NCBI GenBank assembly: GCA_032207245.1
Contig: CM063503.1
Span: 56,005,017-56,069,016, forward strand
Length of the DNA stretch: 64,000 bases
Direction: 5' to 3'
Source of the DNA: Pardosa pseudoannulata
Taxonomy: Eukaryota > Arthropoda > Arachnida > Araneae > Lycosidae
Position 1 is the stretch's first letter. Each line of letters begins with the position of its first letter. Shown here piece after piece: positions 10,526 through 21,788 of this stretch. The position numbers and the translations under genes were made by a program. Under the pieces are notes generated by a model. It was not told the DNA's origin. It saw only the letters and a program-made list of their open reading frames with translations, and ran no database searches.

Positions 10526-12235
10526 TACAAAATTATTGTGACCAGATGAAATAATTTCCGCTGCATTACATACAAGTATCTAAAGAATATATTTAAGTCA
10601 CAAATGGAAAAAAAAAGGTAAATATCTCGTTAGATAGAAGTACTTCTACATTTAAATTTCATTTTCATTGCATTTCTTTTATTACGCAGCGGGGCTAATG
10701 CTAATTATTAACTTTCAAACCAAAATTCCGAATTGAAGCTTAGTCTCACATTATTGTGACCAGATGAAATAATTTCCATTGGATTGCATACATGTATCAA
10801 AGAATATATTTACCGACAAATGAAAAAAAAAAGGTAAATATCTTGTTCGATAGAAGTACTTCTAAATTTTAATTTCATATCTATTGCATTTGTTTTATTG
10901 CACATCGGGGCTAATCCTAATTATTAACTTTCAAACCAAAATTCCGATTTGAAGCTTAGTCTCACATTATTGTGGCCAGATGAAATAATTTCCATTGGAT
11001 TGCATACATGTATCAAAGAATATATTTAACGACAAATGAAAAAAAAAGGTAAATATCTTGTTCGATAAAATTACTTCTACATTTAAATTTCATTTCTATT
11101 GCATTTCTTTTATTGCACAGCGGGGCTAATCCTAATTATTAACTTTCAAACCAAAATTCCGAATTGAAGCTTAGTCTCACATTATTGTGACCAGATGAAA
11201 TAATTTCCATTGGATTGCATACATGTATCAAAGAATATATTTAACGACAAATGAAAAAAAAAGGTAAATATCTTGTTCGATAAAAGTACTTCTAAATTTT
11301 AATTTCATATCTATTGCATTTGTTTTATTGCACATCGGGGCTAATCCTAATTATTAACTTTCAAACCAAACATCCGATTTGAAGCTTAGTCTCACATTAT
11401 TGTGGCCAGATGAAATAATTTCCATTGGATTGCATACATGTATCAAAGAATATATTTAACGACAAATGAAAAAAAAGGTAAATATCTTGTTCGATAAAAG
11501 TACTTCTAAATTTTAATTTCATATCTATTGCATTTGTTTTATTGCACACGGGGCTAATCCTAATTATTAACTTTCAAACCAAAATTCCGATTTGAAGCTT
11601 AGTCTCACATTATTGTGACCAGATGAAATAATTTCCATTCGATTGCATACATGTATCAAAGAATATATTTAACGACAAATGAAAAAAAAAGGTAAATATC
11701 TTGTTCGATAAAATTACTTCTAAATTTAAATTTCATTTCTATTGCATTTCTTTTATTGCACAGCGGGGCTAATCCTAATTATTAACTTTCAAACCAAAAT
11801 TCCGAATTGAAGCTTAGTCTCACATTATTGTGACCAGATGAAATAATTTCCATTGGATTGCATACATGTATCAAAGAATATATTTAACGACAAATGAAAA
11901 AAAAAAGGTAAATATCTTGTTCAATAGAAGTACTTCTAAATTTTAATTTCATATCTATTGTATTTCTTTTATTGCACAGCGGGGCTAATACTTATTATTA
12001 ACTTTCAAAGCCAAAATGCCAATTTGAAGCACAGTCTTACATTAGACCAGATGAAATAATTTCCGCTGGATTACATTCATGTATCTAAGAATATATTTAA
12101 GGACAAATGAAATAAAAGATAAATATCTTGTTTTGATAGAAGTACTTCTACATTTAAATTTCATTTCTATTGCACAGAGGGACTAATACTAATTATTAAC
12201 TTTCAAAGTCAAAATTCCGATTTGAAGCACAGTTC
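10526..12235 (+). repeat. Satellite array, eight ~215-bp monomers
   Basis: The landmark GTGACCAGATGAAATAATTT recurs at about 10538, 10756, 10972, 11187, 11402, 11615, 11830 and 12043, spacing 213-218. Each monomer has a short dyad (GAAGTACTTC) and a GGGGCTAAT...ATTATTAACTTTC block. Two monomer types are mixed: CACAGCGGGG with CCGAATTG, and CACATCGGGG with CCGATTTG, in partly alternating order. The outer copies are more diverged than the inner ones, as expected for an array homogenised by unequal exchange. Confidence 0.9.
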
Positions 12236-12860
12236 TCTTTTTTCTGTTGCATACAATATTGCAGGCAAATTAAATGCTGCATTAAAACTACATCTCTTCT
12301 CTATCTTACTCGTCCATTGTCACAAAACACCTTTTTGGAAGAATGAAGAGGAAAAAAAGAAAGTTTCTTCCGTATGACATCCCATAAAAAAAGTTGGGTG
12401 GTATAGGAATTTTCGATTTTAGCCTTATGGTTATCTCAGCCCAGAACTGGTCTAGATAATAAGGATTATTAATGAATCTTCATTTATTGTTAGATGATTT
12501 AAGGTCTCAGATTATTAAATTTTCACAATATACGATGGTTCAAAATTTTTATATATTTAATTATAAACATTTCTGCCCATTTCTATACCATTACTCTCCC
12601 CGTATCTCAAATTGAGCGATAGTTATATTGAATTAAATTATTTTTATCGTGTGTCACATTCATACTTTAAACATTAAAATGCTTTTGCTGAGATTTTCTA
12701 TTTTACGTGCATATTTTACAAACTAGTCCTAATAGTTTTATACAATTCCTTATAAATCTACAAACGTACAAAACTATTACAAATTATATAACTAAGAACT
12801 ATTGCCTTTAAATTTCATAATTTTCAAATAAAAATTTTTATTTTCACACTATTATTTTAG
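12236..12860. other. AT-rich DNA, nothing recognised
   Basis: Very AT-rich with no terminal repeats and no useful open frame. Confidence 0.35.
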
Positions 12861-13035
12861 TTTCCAACAGGATTTATGTATAAATAATTTGTGTATGGTA
12901 TTTAAATCATGTACACTGTAAAATTTTATATTTTAAAGTACGTTTGTGATTGCGATTATAGTGTGAATGTAAAATATTTTCTGATATTTAGTGCTCAAGA
13001 CTCTGTGGTTTTTGCAGAAAGTCTTACATTACGAC

Positions 13036-14218
13036 GGTTGGGGCATAAATCAGGGCAACTATTTTTTTTCTTGTAGATATGTGAATGGATCACAAAGGTA
13101 TATATTGTAACGTCACTGGATCCTCTGGTAGAGTATGGGTGTCGAAGTTGTAGTGACACGGCGGAGAGATTAAAACAATAACAACTTTAATTCTGGACTA
13201 AATATAAAAATATTTACAAAGTTTCCGAATGGAAATCACAGGGGCTCAGGATGAGCTGGGTACGGACCCAAAAGTCCCAGGTTCGAGGTGAACCTAAATA
13301 GAAATCTGTTGTCAGGTGTCCGTCAGATATACCGTTGTGCAAGGGTACAACTTGGACTCCTTGAGTCCCACAAAAAACTGGAGATCGGCTCTCCAAAAAA
13401 CGCAAACCTCCCGTTGCCTTCACTCTCTTTCCCCGTCAATCTTCTCCTGGCGAAAACTCTCACAGCCTGACGTCACCTTTCGCCTCTTCCTATTGGCTTT
13501 TCCTTCCTGCGTTGCTGTCCTGCTAGCCTCCGATTGGTCCTTTCGTTGGCGTCTGAGAGTCTGTCATTTCCGCGTCGCGTCCGACCTTCTAATCACCTCG
13601 GACATCTCAAGGCGTGTCGAACCGAAAATCCTTTGTCGTTTAGTGCCAATTTTCCAGACAGAATTTCGGCTTGGCCTGAGTTTTAACAAAACCTCTTTGT
13701 GAAGATAATAGGGTGTCGCAACGTCACAATGTGTCGATTGGAAGTTTTGCAGGCATAGTGTGTATGCAGAATAACATATAGCTCTGTGATAGCTGGTAGT
13801 AGCGCAGCCAGGGCTGTGAAATCAATCAGTTGGTAAGCATCGTGCGAGATGGAAGAAATCCGTGTTGAGCAGTGATCTTACATCAAATTAGCCGTTCTCC
13901 GAGGGTGAAATGCGATGGAATGTCATATTGAATTAGTGGAAGCCCTTAGGAATAATGTCCTACCATACCGTCACTGTGACATTCCATCGCATTTCTCCCT
14001 CGGAAAACGACTATTTTGATGTAAGCGCGCTGCTCAATACGACACTCACCAACTGACTGGTTTCAGAATCCTCGCTGCGCTACTACGAGCTATCACAGAT
14101 CTATCTGTTGTTCTGCATACACACTGTGCCGGCAGAACTTCTACACTACACATATACGTTTGTCATCCGTTCACATATCTACAAGAAAAAGAATAGTTGC
14201 CATGACTTTGCCCCAACC
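13036..14218. mobile_element. Foldback DNA transposon with long inverted arms
   Basis: Outer inverted ends of about 55 bp (GGTTGGGGCATAAATC... at 13036 and ...CATGACTTTGCCCCAACC at 14218) continue, after a nested insert, into inner arms: about 13735-13925 pairs with 13977-14150, sharing GTGTGTATGCAGAA, GTAGTAGCGCAGC and GCGATGGAATGTCA. The loop is about 50 bp. Without the nested segment the element is near 570 bp, mostly arm. No transposase is present, and the superfamily is not clear from the ends. Confidence 0.7.
13117..13720. mobile_element. Nested LTR-like insertion with direct repeats
   Basis: AACGTCAC occurs at both edges (13109-13116 and 13720-13727), and removing the segment restores continuity of the left foldback arm. 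It starts TGGATCC and ends TCGCA, giving TG...CA with a 7-bp repeat ACGTCAC. The 604-bp insert is GC-richer than its surroundings, with ATTGG boxes near 13493 and 13531 and a TGACGTCA near 13469, so it may be a solo LTR with its promoter on the minus strand. Frames at 13214-13423 (-) and 13316-13702 (+) look fortuitous. Confidence 0.5.
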
Positions 14219-15311
14219 CTCTAATTATTATTTTTGAAATTAATGGAATGTATATTGCTGTACAATTTTCGACTCAACAATAATCCTGGAAACCTTTAAG
14301 CACTATTAAAGTTTTTTTTTCGTGCAGTGTTTGAGCTATGAAATAAAGGTATTTTTCCAATTCTTTGATCAAATAAGGGATTTTACAAAAGTTTGATAGA
14401 AAATATTTATTAATCTTAAATCAGTTTCAGATTTAACCTGTTTTACCGAAGTTGCCAAAAATAGAACTACCCATAGTTAATGGCGATTTCAATTAAATAA
14501 ACATCCATTTAGAATAAATGAAAATGATTTGTTAATAGTTGCACATTAGGAATTTAAAGCCATTATTCAGAAGACTAGCATATAGCCCGTCATATGACGG
14601 GATCAGTAAATTTTTAATTTTCCAGAATTGTAAAGTACACTGTGAGGCAGGTAAAAAAATGGTTTGTTTTTTGTGTTTTGGTTGTCCAAAATTTAGCGAA
14701 TCGATTGCAAACCGTGTGGTTATGTATAAAAAACAAACACACAAACGAACAAACTTCTTAATTTTCAAAGATATATAACTTAAACGCTAGATATTTATTA
14801 GTCCGTGAAATAGACTCCTAGACTTTTATGAAAAGAATTTGTTGTTAATACCGGTGATAAAATTTTCATTGCAACAAAAAATAATCGATGATTAAATTTA
14901 AAATTATCATATATGTACCTAATCTATTATTTAATCCAAATATAAAAGAAAATTATTTACGTAATATCTAAGTTCAGTGATAAAACGTATGAAAATAATG
15001 CAGACGGTATTTAAATAATTTAAAATAAGAAATGATTAAATGAGATAGTTAAAGGAATGACGTCATAATGCTAGAAAAAAATGTTATTTTTACCTATTTA
15101 TTATGTGATAAATTTAATTAACACGGACTCTTGACTCAGGGAACACAGGGCTTGATATGATAGCATTAAATGCTCGAAAAGGGGGAGAGAAGGGTTGGAT
15201 TTTGAATGTTTTAAAGATTTCCTTTGAATTTTGCTAACCCTAACTCATGAAGAATCCAATATGGCTGCCTCTATCCATTTCAGGTCAACTGCTTCATAAA
15301 TTTGAGGACAG

Positions 15312-16255
15312 CAGACATGCCAACATTCAGTCAACTCTGTCAGAAGCAACAGAGCGGTTTTAAAATTTAAGTGCTACCCACAAAGTAAACGAGTATACAA
15401 TTTACATACATAATAAAACAAATTTTTAAATAATGCAGACAAATTATATATAATTATGTATTTTATTAATTTCTAAATTAAAACTGTGCAAATTAAATAA
15501 TTAAAAATTAACATTCTATTAAAGGTAAATTAAAATTTATGCATTTAACAATGTATAAGTAGATTTTTTAGCTTTAAAAAGTTCTTTTTCAGCAAAATTC
15601 TTCTTTTAACAACATTGACGCTGATTAAAATATTTACATTTTTCTATCATTAGAGATTCTAAAGTTTGTCTTCCCAAATTTGACCTAAATTCAGTTTGGT
15701 TTTTTGCACAGTGCTGAAAACTCTTTCACATGCAGCATTACTGTGTGGAAAGAGCAATATATTTAGCATTATTTTTGGTAAAACTTTGTATTTGATTGCT
15801 GCATTGTGATCTCTTAAACAACTGATTTTATACCAAGCTGTATCTGAGCGTTTACAGTTTAGAATTTCCTCGCTAAATTTGTCCATTTGGTAAAGATTAA
15901 ACTCTGATTCAAGTTCATCCAATGCATTATCAGTAAAGATATTGAAACATTCAATGAAATAGTTCAAAGCACAGCTTCTGAATAATTCGCACATGCTTCT
16001 GAATATATACATTTCGCTGTAGGTTAGGCCTATTTAGCAATATTTATTTGCTGCAAATAGCGGAAAAAAGAATTATGAAAAGAAATTCTTCAGAATTCCT
16101 TCAGAAATTACGAGATTTGATAAAATTAACGAAATATTTCCCCCGAAAGAAAATTTTTGTTATTTTCCGGAGCATTTTGAGGAATGTGCGGAGTTACCAA
16201 TTTTTATCATTTCTCCGGAGCAACTCTGCCGAAATCTGAGCAGTTGGCATGTCTG
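15312..16255 (-). mobile_element. hAT element nested in Helitron B
   Basis: Perfect 13-bp inverted ends, CAGACATGCCAAC at 15312 and GTTGGCATGTCTG ending at 16255. GGACAG flanks both sides, and removing the element plus one GGACAG regenerates the Helitron sequence seen in copies A and C. A 6-bp duplication is shorter than the usual 8 bp for hAT. The element carries a truncated transposase frame on the minus strand. Confidence 0.8.
15659..16012 (-). pseudogene. hAT transposase C-terminal remnant
   Basis: A 117-codon open frame whose last third contains the hAT dimerisation signature: HSNAACERVFSTVQKTK, preceded by PKIMLNILLFP. This C-terminal domain mediates transposase oligomerisation. The N-terminal BED finger and the catalytic core are absent, so it cannot act as a transposase. 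The frame lies inside the hAT element at 15312-16255 in the same orientation. Hypothetical leading residues before about residue 30 show no motif. The initiating Met is simply the first in the open frame and may not be a real start. Confidence 0.7.
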
Positions 16256-16297
16256 GGACAGACGGACAGATAACTTAGGCTATTATTATATAGGAGA

Positions 16298-16823
16298 TTT
16301 CCAACAGGATTTATGTATAAATAATTTGTGTATGGTATTTAAATCATGTACACTGTAAAATTTTATATTTTAAAGTACGTTTGTGATTGCGATTATAGTG
16401 TGAATGTAAAATATTTTCTGATATTTAGTGCTCAAGACTTTCTCTAATTTTTGCAGAGTGTTTTAAATTATCATTATTTAAAAAACAATTGCTGGAATGT
16501 ATATTGCTGTACAATTTTCGACTCAACAATAATCCTGGAAACCTTTAAGCACTATTAAAGTTTTTTTTTCGTGCAGTGTTTGAGCTATGAAATAAAGGTA
16601 TTTTTCCAATTCTTTGATCAAATAAGGGATTTTACAAAAGTTTGATAGAAAATATTTATTAATCTTAAATCAGTTTCAGATTTAACCTGTTTTACCGAAG
16701 TTGCCAAAAATAGAACTACCCATAGTTAATGGCGATTTCAATTAAATAAACATCCATTTAGAATAAATGAAAATGATTTGTTAATAGTTGCACATTAGGA
16801 ATTTAAAGCCATTATTCAGAAGA
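16298..16823 (+). repeat. Duplicated block, copy 2 (uninterrupted)
   Basis: Begins TTTCCAACAGG directly at the Helitron edge and ends CATTATTCAGAAGA, after which it diverges from copy 1 (copy 1 runs into the Helitron). Because it lacks the foldback element, it preserves the pre-insertion sequence of the block. Confidence 0.85.
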
Positions 16824-18114
16824 TAAGAAAAAATAAATAAATGTATCACATACCATAAATATTTTAATTGTAGTTTTTTTTCCTTTGTACCAGAGTTTTG
16901 TCATGAAGAAATTGAACCTATGTTCATCGGGAGTTACGCCATGAGAGATGAAATCGAACAAAATCATACTCTCACAGGAAACTCCTAATTGACACAGGGA
17001 TACTTTTCATTGGATAAATGTCTTTTAACCTAAAAAGAAAACAAATCACTTATAATAGCAATGCAGATATTTCTTTTCCAGCGAGTGGGAACATTGTTTC
17101 TGAACATCGTACATACAGCTCATCTAAAATTTGTTTTAATATTGCCAAGTTTGTCATAATACCTATAGTTGCTACTGTTCCAAAAGCGCTTTCACTAGCA
17201 TAAGAAAAGATATGCATGGAAACTTCTTTCTCAAAGTAATAATTCATGAAATACTTTGGAGGAACAGAAGTATTTCAGTTTACACCTTGCTATGAAAAAT
17301 TTTGGAATTCCATTCCTACTTGAGGGGGAACTTCACCATTCCAATCAAGACCTTAAATCCATAAGTAAATTCTTACGCTGACCCATCATGAAGACACACA
17401 GCAGCATGCATACTGAAGACCAGTGTCACTACACCCTCATAGTAACCACAATAGTTAACTAGTATTAGTCATGTGTTATGTCTGTTATATATAAACACGA
17501 TAACACTACAAAGATAAGAAATATCAAAAGGAACCAGTTCATGAACCTACCATCTTATACCTAAAGGTATACCCTGAGGTTGTCTCATTAGCACTACAAA
17601 GATACGTGTGTTTGAGTTCTATCCACGGACCGTGAAAGACATTCTCCCTCCTTAAAACAGTTTAAAATAAATTTTTAAAATAAAATCTAAAATTTGTGAA
17701 AACAGTTTGGATATTCTGGAAACAAATTTCAATCTAAATAGCTTTGTTATTTCCTTGTTTTGCATATCACTTTGCTCTAAAAGATTTTTACAGTATTCCA
17801 AATTTTAAAATTAGCTCCTATTTTTTTTGATTTTGATATCATCACAATAAAAAAAAACATTCACTCCCAACATAAGGACATCAAAAAACATATCCAAAGA
17901 AAAATTAAATCAAAATATAAGAATAAAATACAAACAAATTTTGGATAATATTTTACAAATATAGTATTTTTACTTGTTCTGAGTGAAATGAGTTTCAGTA
18001 GTAAAATTAATTTTTGCTCCATTATTAAAGGAAACACTTATTAATTTACCTAATAGTTTTTATAGGTTATATTTAGTAAACATTAAATATAAACTTGTTA
18101 TCTGATAATACAGA
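16824..18114. other. AT-rich DNA with a faint transposase trace
   Basis: Apart from the hAT-like remnant at 17060-17140 and a tract of moderate complexity at 17390-17640, no gene or element ends were identified. Confidence 0.35.
17060..17140 (+). pseudogene. Possible hAT transposase remnant
   Basis: The plus-strand frame reads SNADISFPASGNIVSEHRTY followed by SSSKI. This resembles the hAT dimerisation stretch (ERxFSxAGxIVSxxRxRLSxxxV). The fragment is short, has no flanking TIRs that I found, and the diagnostic ERVFS core is degraded. It could equally be coincidence. Confidence 0.35.
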
Positions 18115-18210
18115 TAACAACTAAGCTGATTGTGGGATTTGAACCTCCGTTGTCCAGCATGACGGGTGGAGGAGCTAATCACTATGCTGACTAAGCCACC
18201 ATGTAGGATA
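18115..18210 (-). mobile_element. tRNA-derived SINE head, second family
   Basis: On the minus strand, a box A (TGGCTTAGTCAGC, 18186-18198) and a perfect box B (GGTTCAAATCC, complement of 18135-18145) are spaced as in tRNA genes. The stem ends do not form a clean acceptor, and a similar head sits at 18283 in opposite orientation, so a SINE head is more likely than a tRNA gene. Confidence 0.55.
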
Positions 18211-18282
18211 TTATTCTGGGGAATTCTTGGATTGGGCACAATACTTTATTCTTATCTGTAACGAGAGGGCTAATTAGAGAAC

Positions 18283-18545
18283 AACAACATGGGAGGCTTG
18301 AGATGTCGTAGTTGTCAGCGTATGGGTCTCGAATCCCGGGATACCGGGTTCAAACCTAGCAGGCGCACTAAGCATCTGTATTCCCAGACAATATGCAGGT
18401 TAAACCTGTTTGTTTGGATGTCCTCTCACAGGAAGGTCGACAGTCGTAATCAGGAGCAAAATTTCCTCCTCCTTAGGATGATCAAAATTGAGGTGATACT
18501 TCAGCATGGTGGGAGTTTGGGATCTGCAAAATGAAGTCATCAGGA
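18283..18545 (+). mobile_element. tRNA-derived SINE, second family
   Basis: A tRNA-like head with box B GGTTCAAACCT (about 18348-18358) is followed by a body not shared with the main SINE family: TTTGGATGTCCTCTCACAGG, CAGTCGTAATCAGG, TCCTTAGGATGATC and GGTGGGAGTTTGGG. An 81-codon frame runs through it and is incidental. Confidence 0.5.
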
Positions 18546-19369
18546 TGTGATATATTTCAAGATTCTTTTTGCCTCAAATATGCTGTTTTATACGTCATTC
18601 GAATCCTAAAGGTTTCATGCCTCCTTTATGAATATTAGCTCCATTTTCTTATACGTACCCCTGCTGAAGTAGATTTTCGACTGTTGTATAGATCGAACAC
18701 AAGTCAGGAAAAAGCTGTATATTCAAGATGACACGACAAAACCTCAATCAAGAAATTTTATGATTGTTAAACATATGCAAGCTCAATAATCAATATGCAA
18801 GCTTAATAATTTCATACAACTGACACCAATGAAATTTTTAAAAATAGCCAACGTGTATTTCGTTGGATAAATTATACCCATTAAAAAATTGCAATTCGTT
18901 TCATCTAAACAAGTCTATTATTCTATACAGAAAAGCTCAATATCCAGCTCAATAATACAGATGAATTTCATAATACCAATATAATTTTATTTAAATTACA
19001 TAGGAACTGATAGCAATAAATCTATATAAATAAAATTTAAAAGATTTTTTTTTCGTAAAACCTTCTAAAAATACAGGAAAAATTCACACAAAAAAAGATT
19101 TAAGAATAATATTTAGTTTTTCCAATTTATTAGGATTTATTTTCTAATGTTTTCCTAATTAATGTTTTCTATGTTTCTTCTTCAACGAGATCTAAATAAT
19201 TTATACAATGACCTAATTTTGCTCTGGAATGCCTGAGACACATACAAAATATCTTACCTCTCCAGGAGGAACTGAAATATTACGTTTCTATGCAAATTGT
19301 GCTGTTACCTGTTCGACCACCTGCATTTTGAATTGATGGCAAATTTTAAATTTATATCATTCGGGCCTG
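18546..19369. other. AT-rich DNA, nothing recognised
   Basis: No element ends; a GAG|GTAAGA donor-like site exists on the minus strand at 19256 without a convincing exon. Confidence 0.3.
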
Positions 19370-20860
19370 GAAAAGCATACTGGTTACAAACACGGCTCAA
19401 GTAAAATTATATAATATTTATTGGATGATATATACCACATTTAAAGAAGTAATCACATAATTGAGCAAAATTAGACACATTTCTGACTTTTTATTTTAGT
19501 ATATCCTAACTACATGTTGACGTTAAATATTTTTTACCTTAAATCTAAAGAAATAATTAACTAGGAAACAATAACATAGACTAAAATAACATAGACTCAA
19601 TATATATGTCTAAAAGACATATATATTGAGTAAAAAATATAAAACTCATTATACTAAAACATATTAATTTCAAACATGGCTTAAATGAAAATATGTAATA
19701 CATATTGAGTGATACTAAAAAAAAAAGTTTAAAAGAAAATTAATTTATAATACCGATAGTTGGGTTAGTTAACCGATAGTTATCTAAAAGATTTCATCAA
19801 AAATGTTTTTGAGTTTTTATTTGAGTATTTCGTAAATATATGTGGATGTTAAATGCTACATGACTTTAAAATGAAAAATAATCAACTAGAAAACTATCAT
19901 TTAAGAATGTGTTAAAAATTTGTGATGCACAGATAGAGTGAAAAACATTTTGCTCTAATCCTGCAAAATTTGCTCTATTATACAATGATATACTAACTTG
20001 AAACAAAACTTAGAGAAAATTTCTAATGTAAATAGAATGATACTGTACCATATTTAAAAGAACAATAACCCATATAACGCTTATGATAATTGGTTGTGTC
20101 AGAAAGCTTCAATTAGAGATATCTTTTAAAATTTGTAATACAATACATGAGAGCTGTTTTATGTTTGACATTAAATGCACTTTGTCTTTGAAATAAGAAA
20201 TGCCATCTAGAAAACAATAATATATACTAAAAATTTGAGACTTACATATTGAGTGAAAAGCATTTTGTTTTAATTCTTTATAGCAAAACATACTAATTTG
20301 AAATGTGTCCTATGGGAAACTATATATTAGATATCTTATAATTCAATATTAAAAGGAAAAATAACCTTTATAATATTAGATCCAATTGGGCATGTCTTAA
20401 AATTTTTATTAGAGACACTTATAAAATTTTACTTCATTACACCATAGCCATACATTGAAGCTAAAAACACTTAGTTTTTTAAATAAATAAAGTCATCTAG
20501 AAATTAATAACCTAAAAATATCTTAGACTATAGTATTAAGTAAAGAGCATTTTACCCTAATTTATTATATTATAACATATTGTTTTGAAAAGTAGTCTAT
20601 GTGAAACTATGCAATATATACTGCATGATACAATGCACATTTAAAGGGATAATAAGTTTTATAGTACTAGAGGTTATTTGGGTATGTCTAAAAACTTTAA
20701 TCAGAGACATTTTAAAAATTTTCTTCATTACATCATAACTAATGTTGACGTTAAATACCCTTTGTCTTTCAAATAAAAAAAACGTCAACTAGAAAACAAT
20801 AACATGTACTAAAAATTTGAGACGTACATATCAAATGAAAAGCTTTTTGGCCTAATCCAT
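19370..20860. repeat. Degenerate tandem array, ~290-325-bp unit
   Basis: The landmark TGTTGACGTTAAAT or close variants occur at about 19516, 19838, 20163, 20453 and 20742. Each is followed by AAATAA...AACTAGAAAACAATAACA and AAAAATTTGAGAC-type words. Copies are heavily diverged, indicating an old array. The 60-63-codon minus frames at 20109 and 20597 fall in equivalent parts of the unit. Confidence 0.65.
19595..19631. repeat. Perfect 37-bp palindrome
   Basis: Two 17-base arms (ACTCAATATATATGTCT and its exact complement) are separated by AAA. It lies inside one unit of the degenerate array and has no counterpart in the other units. Confidence 0.9.
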
Positions 20861-21708
20861 TGTACTGTAGCGAAAAAACATATTTGTCGATGTTTTCTCT
20901 CTCAACACGCTGCTATTGTTCGACACAAAGGCAGTGAAATCGGAAAAGGAAGAGAAGAGAGTGAAGACTATCATTTCTAACAGCTGAATGGTGACTACTC
21001 ATGCGTAAGAGAAGCATCTTTCCTTTCAGTTGTTATTTTGTTGTTGACTGAGCGGATGTCCGTTATTTCAATCACAAAAATGTGCTACCACTCCCTTGCT
21101 CTACAGACCTGGAAATTTTTCTCACTTAGAATTGGGATTGGGATGGACTATGCTAATAAATATAACCCAGAATTTTGTTTTAAGGTTTCACAGTGCCTTT
21201 CGAAATGTAAGACTTTCATTAAAACAGCCATTTTTCGATTCACTTTAAAACAAGAAACCCTGTTCTTTTAGAATGAAATTTTGACAAAATTTTTTATTAA
21301 ATCTCTACTTTTCAAAAAAAAAAAAAAAAAAAAAAATTATACAATTGTGTCATTTCAAGCGGTATACTTTTAAAAATTATATAGGAGAAGTATGCATCAA
21401 ATGAAAAAAAAATGAAATTCACTTACCTGAAAGACAACTGTTGAATTATGTTTATTAGAAACTAAATTTTCATGTCAAATGAAAGGAAAATGCGTGTTAT
21501 ATACTGTAAACTTAAAACTTATAAGGAATCTGAAATTTAAACATTTAAAAACTAAAAAAACTGTGAACTAAATTGTCTAGTTTAACCAAATAAGGGTTAA
21601 TTTTTCACACGGAATTACATAGTTAAAAAATCAATGCATGCCAATGAGTCAATGGAAAAGACTGTGCTTAAATTATCCAGTCCTCCCCCACACACAAACA
21701 CATTTGTG

Positions 21709-21709
<1 letters not shown>
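20861..21709. other. Non-coding DNA with an A-run
   Basis: Contains a ~24-base A run at 21314-21337. A 77-codon frame (21038-21271, +) has no recognisable domain. A CAG|GTAAGT site on the minus strand (exon edge at 21427) has no supporting frame. Confidence 0.3.

Positions 21710-21786
<77 letters not shown>
21710..21786. repeat. (TA)n(TG)n compound microsatellite
   Basis: A TA run to about 21756, then a TG run. It borders the dispersed repeat starting at 21787. Frames of the YIYIY/CVCVC type come from it. Confidence 0.95.

Positions 21787-21788
<2 letters not shown>

Larger units (their letters stand above)
12861..14575 (+). repeat. Duplicated block, copy 1 (interrupted)
   Basis: 12861-13011 and about 14240-14575 match 16298-16440 and about 16495-16823 almost base for base. 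The ~1.2 kb between them here is a foldback transposon. The copy begins TTTCCAACAGG and ends CATTATTCAGAAGA, immediately before the Helitron. Confidence 0.85.
14576..16297 (-). mobile_element. Non-autonomous Helitron, copy B, interrupted by hAT
   Basis: On the minus strand it begins TCTCCTATATAATAATAG after an A (complement of 16298) and ends CTAG before a T (complement of 14575). The 3' hairpin CCCGTCATATGACGGG is a perfect 16-base palindrome at 14586-14601. Its interior matches copies A and C. A hAT element occupies 15312-16255; without it the Helitron is about 770 bp. It lies exactly between the two copies of the duplicated block. Confidence 0.8.

Noticed and set aside
13316..13702. 128-codon plus frame
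   Set aside because: Lies within the LTR-like insert, overlaps an equally open minus frame, and shows no domain; the GC-richer composition lowers stop frequency.
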